NCBI RefSeq assembly: GCF_027497175.1
Contig: NZ_CP114901.1
Location: 3,410,001 to 3,474,000, forward strand
Source: Verrucosispora sp. WMMD573
Lineage (GTDB): Bacteria; Actinomycetota; Actinomycetes; Mycobacteriales; Micromonosporaceae
Length of the DNA stretch: 64,000 nucleotides
Reading direction: 5' to 3'
This document shows, in pieces, positions 62,640 through 64,000 of this stretch (position 1 is the first letter of the stretch; every line of letters begins with the position of its first letter). The notes beneath the pieces are model-generated. The model worked only from the letters and a program-made list of their open reading frames with translations. It was not told the DNA's origin and ran no database searches. The position numbers were made by a program, and so were the translations under genes.

Positions 62640-63685
62640 CTGCTGTGCATCTCGGTCGGTTGGCCGACCGCGTCCAACTGCGCTCGGATCTCCGGCAGGG
62701 TCAGCAGCAGTGACATGATCTCGGGGACGTCCAGTCGCCGAGCGTTGTGCGAGTGGTAGTCCGCGATGTGCTCCTGGCGGGTGTCGCCTTCGTCGAAGTA
62801 CAGGGCGTAGTTCAGGTCTCGGCTGTCGATCGGCACCCGCAGGAAGTCGCCGAGGTCCTGCGCTCGGGCCAGGTCCTCGCGGCTGGCCAGGGTTTCGTAC
62901 AGCTTCTCGCCGTGCCGGATGCCGAGTACTTCGAACTTTGCCGGCACACCGAACAGATTGCACAGCGCGATGGCGAGATCGGCGATGGTGCAGGCACCGG
63001 CCTTGCGGATGAATATGTCGCCGGGCTGTCCCTGCCGAAACGCATGCTCGACCAGCTCGACGGACTGGCCCAGCGACATGAGGAACCGGGTCATGCTCGG
63101 TTCGGTCACCGTCGGCGCCACACCGTTGCGAATCTGCTCGATGAACAGCGGGATGACCGAGCCTCGCGAATACATCACGTTGCCGTAGCGGACGCAGCAG
63201 ACCCGGGTTTCTGCCAACGGGTTGATCCGCGCGTGTGCCTGGGCGACCTTCTCCATCAGCGCCTTGGTCATGCCCATGGCGTTCACCGGGTAGACGGCCT
63301 TGTCGGTACTGAGCAGCACAAGTGTCTCGACGCCGTTGCGCTCGCATGCGTCGACGACGTTGGCGCTGCCGAGCACGTTGGTCCGGACCGCCTCCAGCGG
63401 GAAGAACTCGCAGGACGGCACCTGCTTGAGAGCCGCGGCGTGGAAGACGAAGTCCACTCCCCGCGCCGCTTTGTGGACGCTGTCGAGATCCCGAACGTCC
63501 CCCACGATGTAGCGCACCCGGTCGTCGCGCAGCCGGTGCCGCATGACGTCCTGCTTGGACTCGTCGCGGCTGAGTACGCGCACGCCGGCCGCGCCGGCGT
63601 CGAGCAGCCGGGAGACCATCGTCTGCCCGAAGGAGCCGGTGCCGCCGGTGATGAGGAAATGGCGGCCCGAAAGTGAGGAGTTCAC
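62636..63685 (-). CDS. capE: CapE-like UDP-GlcNAc 4,6-dehydratase/5-epimerase (copy 2)
   Basis: 349 residues. Same motifs and numbering as copy 1: TGGTGSFG (13-20), STDK and MGMTK (M137/K141), then RYGNVMYSRGSVIPLF and GIRHGEKLYETL. Its C-terminus keeps the usual NYALYFDEGDTRQEH and YHSHNARRLDV. GTG 63685 has GGAGG 4 nt upstream; a longer start at 63748 would add a non-conserved leader. It opens the leftward operon with the WbuB-like enzyme. Confidence 0.91.
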   Translation of the reverse strand: MNSSLSGRHFLITGGTGSFGQTMVSRLLDAGAAGVRVLSRDESKQDVMRHRLRDDRVRYIVGDVRDLDSVHKAARGVDFVFHAAALKQVPSCEFFPLEAVRTNVLGSANVVDACERNGVETLVLLSTDKAVYPVNAMGMTKALMEKVAQAHARINPLAETRVCCVRYGNVMYSRGSVIPLFIEQIRNGVAPTVTEPSMTRFLMSLGQSVELVEHAFRQGQPGDIFIRKAGACTIADLAIALCNLFGVPAKFEVLGIRHGEKLYETLASREDLARAQDLGDFLRVPIDSRDLNYALYFDEGDTRQEHIADYHSHNARRLDVPEIMSLLLTLPEIRAQLDAVGQPTEMHSR

Positions 63686-63911
63686 GCTTCCTCCGTCGTT
63701 TGTGGCCCCCGGGGGAGCTGAAGATTCGCGTCGAATCAGACAATACAACTCATCGGTTGTGTGAGGGTGGTAATTCGAAAGGGCGGTTGGGCAATGTGCT
63801 TATGTGACAGTCGTTCGCGCTTTTTGGTGCATCACCTGTCTTTCTGTGGCTCGTTGAAATTGGGTCCGTTGCCGGTCCGTTCGAGGGGTCGGCTCAGCGA
63901 AGGGTGAGGCG
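63686..63911. promoter_or_regulatory. Divergent promoter region between capE2 and capG2
   Basis: 226 bp, AT-rich at about 63725-63860, with no supported ORF. CTTTTTGG (63820-63827) lies 85 bp before the capG2 ATG, resembling the element ahead of capE1. AGGGTGAGG (63901-63909) precedes the ATG at 63912 as ribosome binding site. Confidence 0.4.
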
Positions 63912-64000
63912 ATGACACGGGTCATGACCGTGGTGGGAACGCGACCAGAGATCATCCGGTTGTCCCGGATCATCGAGCGATTGGATCGTACGGTCGACCA
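63912..64000 (+). CDS. capG: CapG-like UDP-N-acetylsugar 2-epimerase (copy 2), cut by window end
   Basis: Only the first 29 codons are visible. They read MTRVMTVVGTRPEIIRLSRI and continue IERLDRTVD, differing from copy 1 at two positions (V/I and D/E), while the DNA differs at many third positions. This is therefore an old or horizontally acquired duplicate under protein-level constraint, not a recent copy. It is presumably the first gene of a rightward operon outside the window. Confidence 0.85.
   Translation, partial: MTRVMTVVGTRPEIIRLSRIIERLDRTVD

Noticed and set aside
61335..63743. An 802-codon open frame suggesting a fusion across capE2 and the WbuB-like glycosyltransferase
   Set aside because: The first part is a shifted-frame reading of capE2, which has all CapE motifs in its own frame. 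The glycosyltransferase has its own GTG with a 4-nt overlap.

Overview
The window is chromosomal DNA of very high GC content. GTG and TTG starts are common, genes are tightly packed with many 4-nt ATGA/GTGA overlaps, and the glycogen genes follow the actinobacterial GlgC-GlgM-GlgE-GlgB route. This fits an actinomycete, most likely in or near the Micromonosporaceae (inference from gene content; no rRNA marker is present). No tRNA, rRNA, CRISPR array, insertion sequence or phage gene was recognised.

1-20 kb: a cell-wall glycopolymer locus. It holds a CDP-ribitol-type cytidylyltransferase/reductase fusion (cut by the window start), a TagH/TagG-like ABC exporter, a divergent TetR regulator, a WbpA/B/D/E-like set for a UDP-2,3-diacetamido-uronic acid, a tandem-domain glycosyltransferase, a GT2 enzyme, three GT-C-like membrane proteins and a TagF-like glycerophosphotransferase. 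Together they suggest a teichoic-acid-like polymer carrying an amino-uronic acid and exported by the ABC system. Promoter regions carry GTTCAC-type repeats spaced in multiples of 11 nt, resembling PhoP boxes.

20-30 kb: general genes. These are a small acidic protein, an OmpR/EnvZ-type two-component system, an ABC-2 exporter with a small XRE regulator, a TAXI-type substrate-binding lipoprotein, an unknown protein, YaaA, a large membrane protein and an APP1-like phosphatase-domain protein.

30-40 kb: first exopolysaccharide module. It holds a Wzy-like polymerase, CapE-CapF-CapG (UDP-L-FucNAc synthesis), an LCP ligase, two GT4 enzymes and a Wzx-like flippase.

40-50 kb: alpha-glucan metabolism (GlgB, GlgE, GlgM, GlgC, Pgm) with a VapBC toxin-antitoxin pair lodged between glgE and glgM. 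The glgE-vapB gap carries two mutually exclusive hairpins.

50-55 kb: a small secreted protein, an NAD kinase with an unusual cysteine cluster, and a large secreted M14 carboxypeptidase.

55-64 kb: second exopolysaccharide module. It holds a GT4, a Wzy-like polymerase, a Wzx-like flippase, a pyruvyltransferase, two further GT4s (one WbuB-like), a second CapE and, cut by the window end, a second CapG. Two parallel Wzx/Wzy lines sharing L-FucNAc chemistry are the main architectural theme of the right half.
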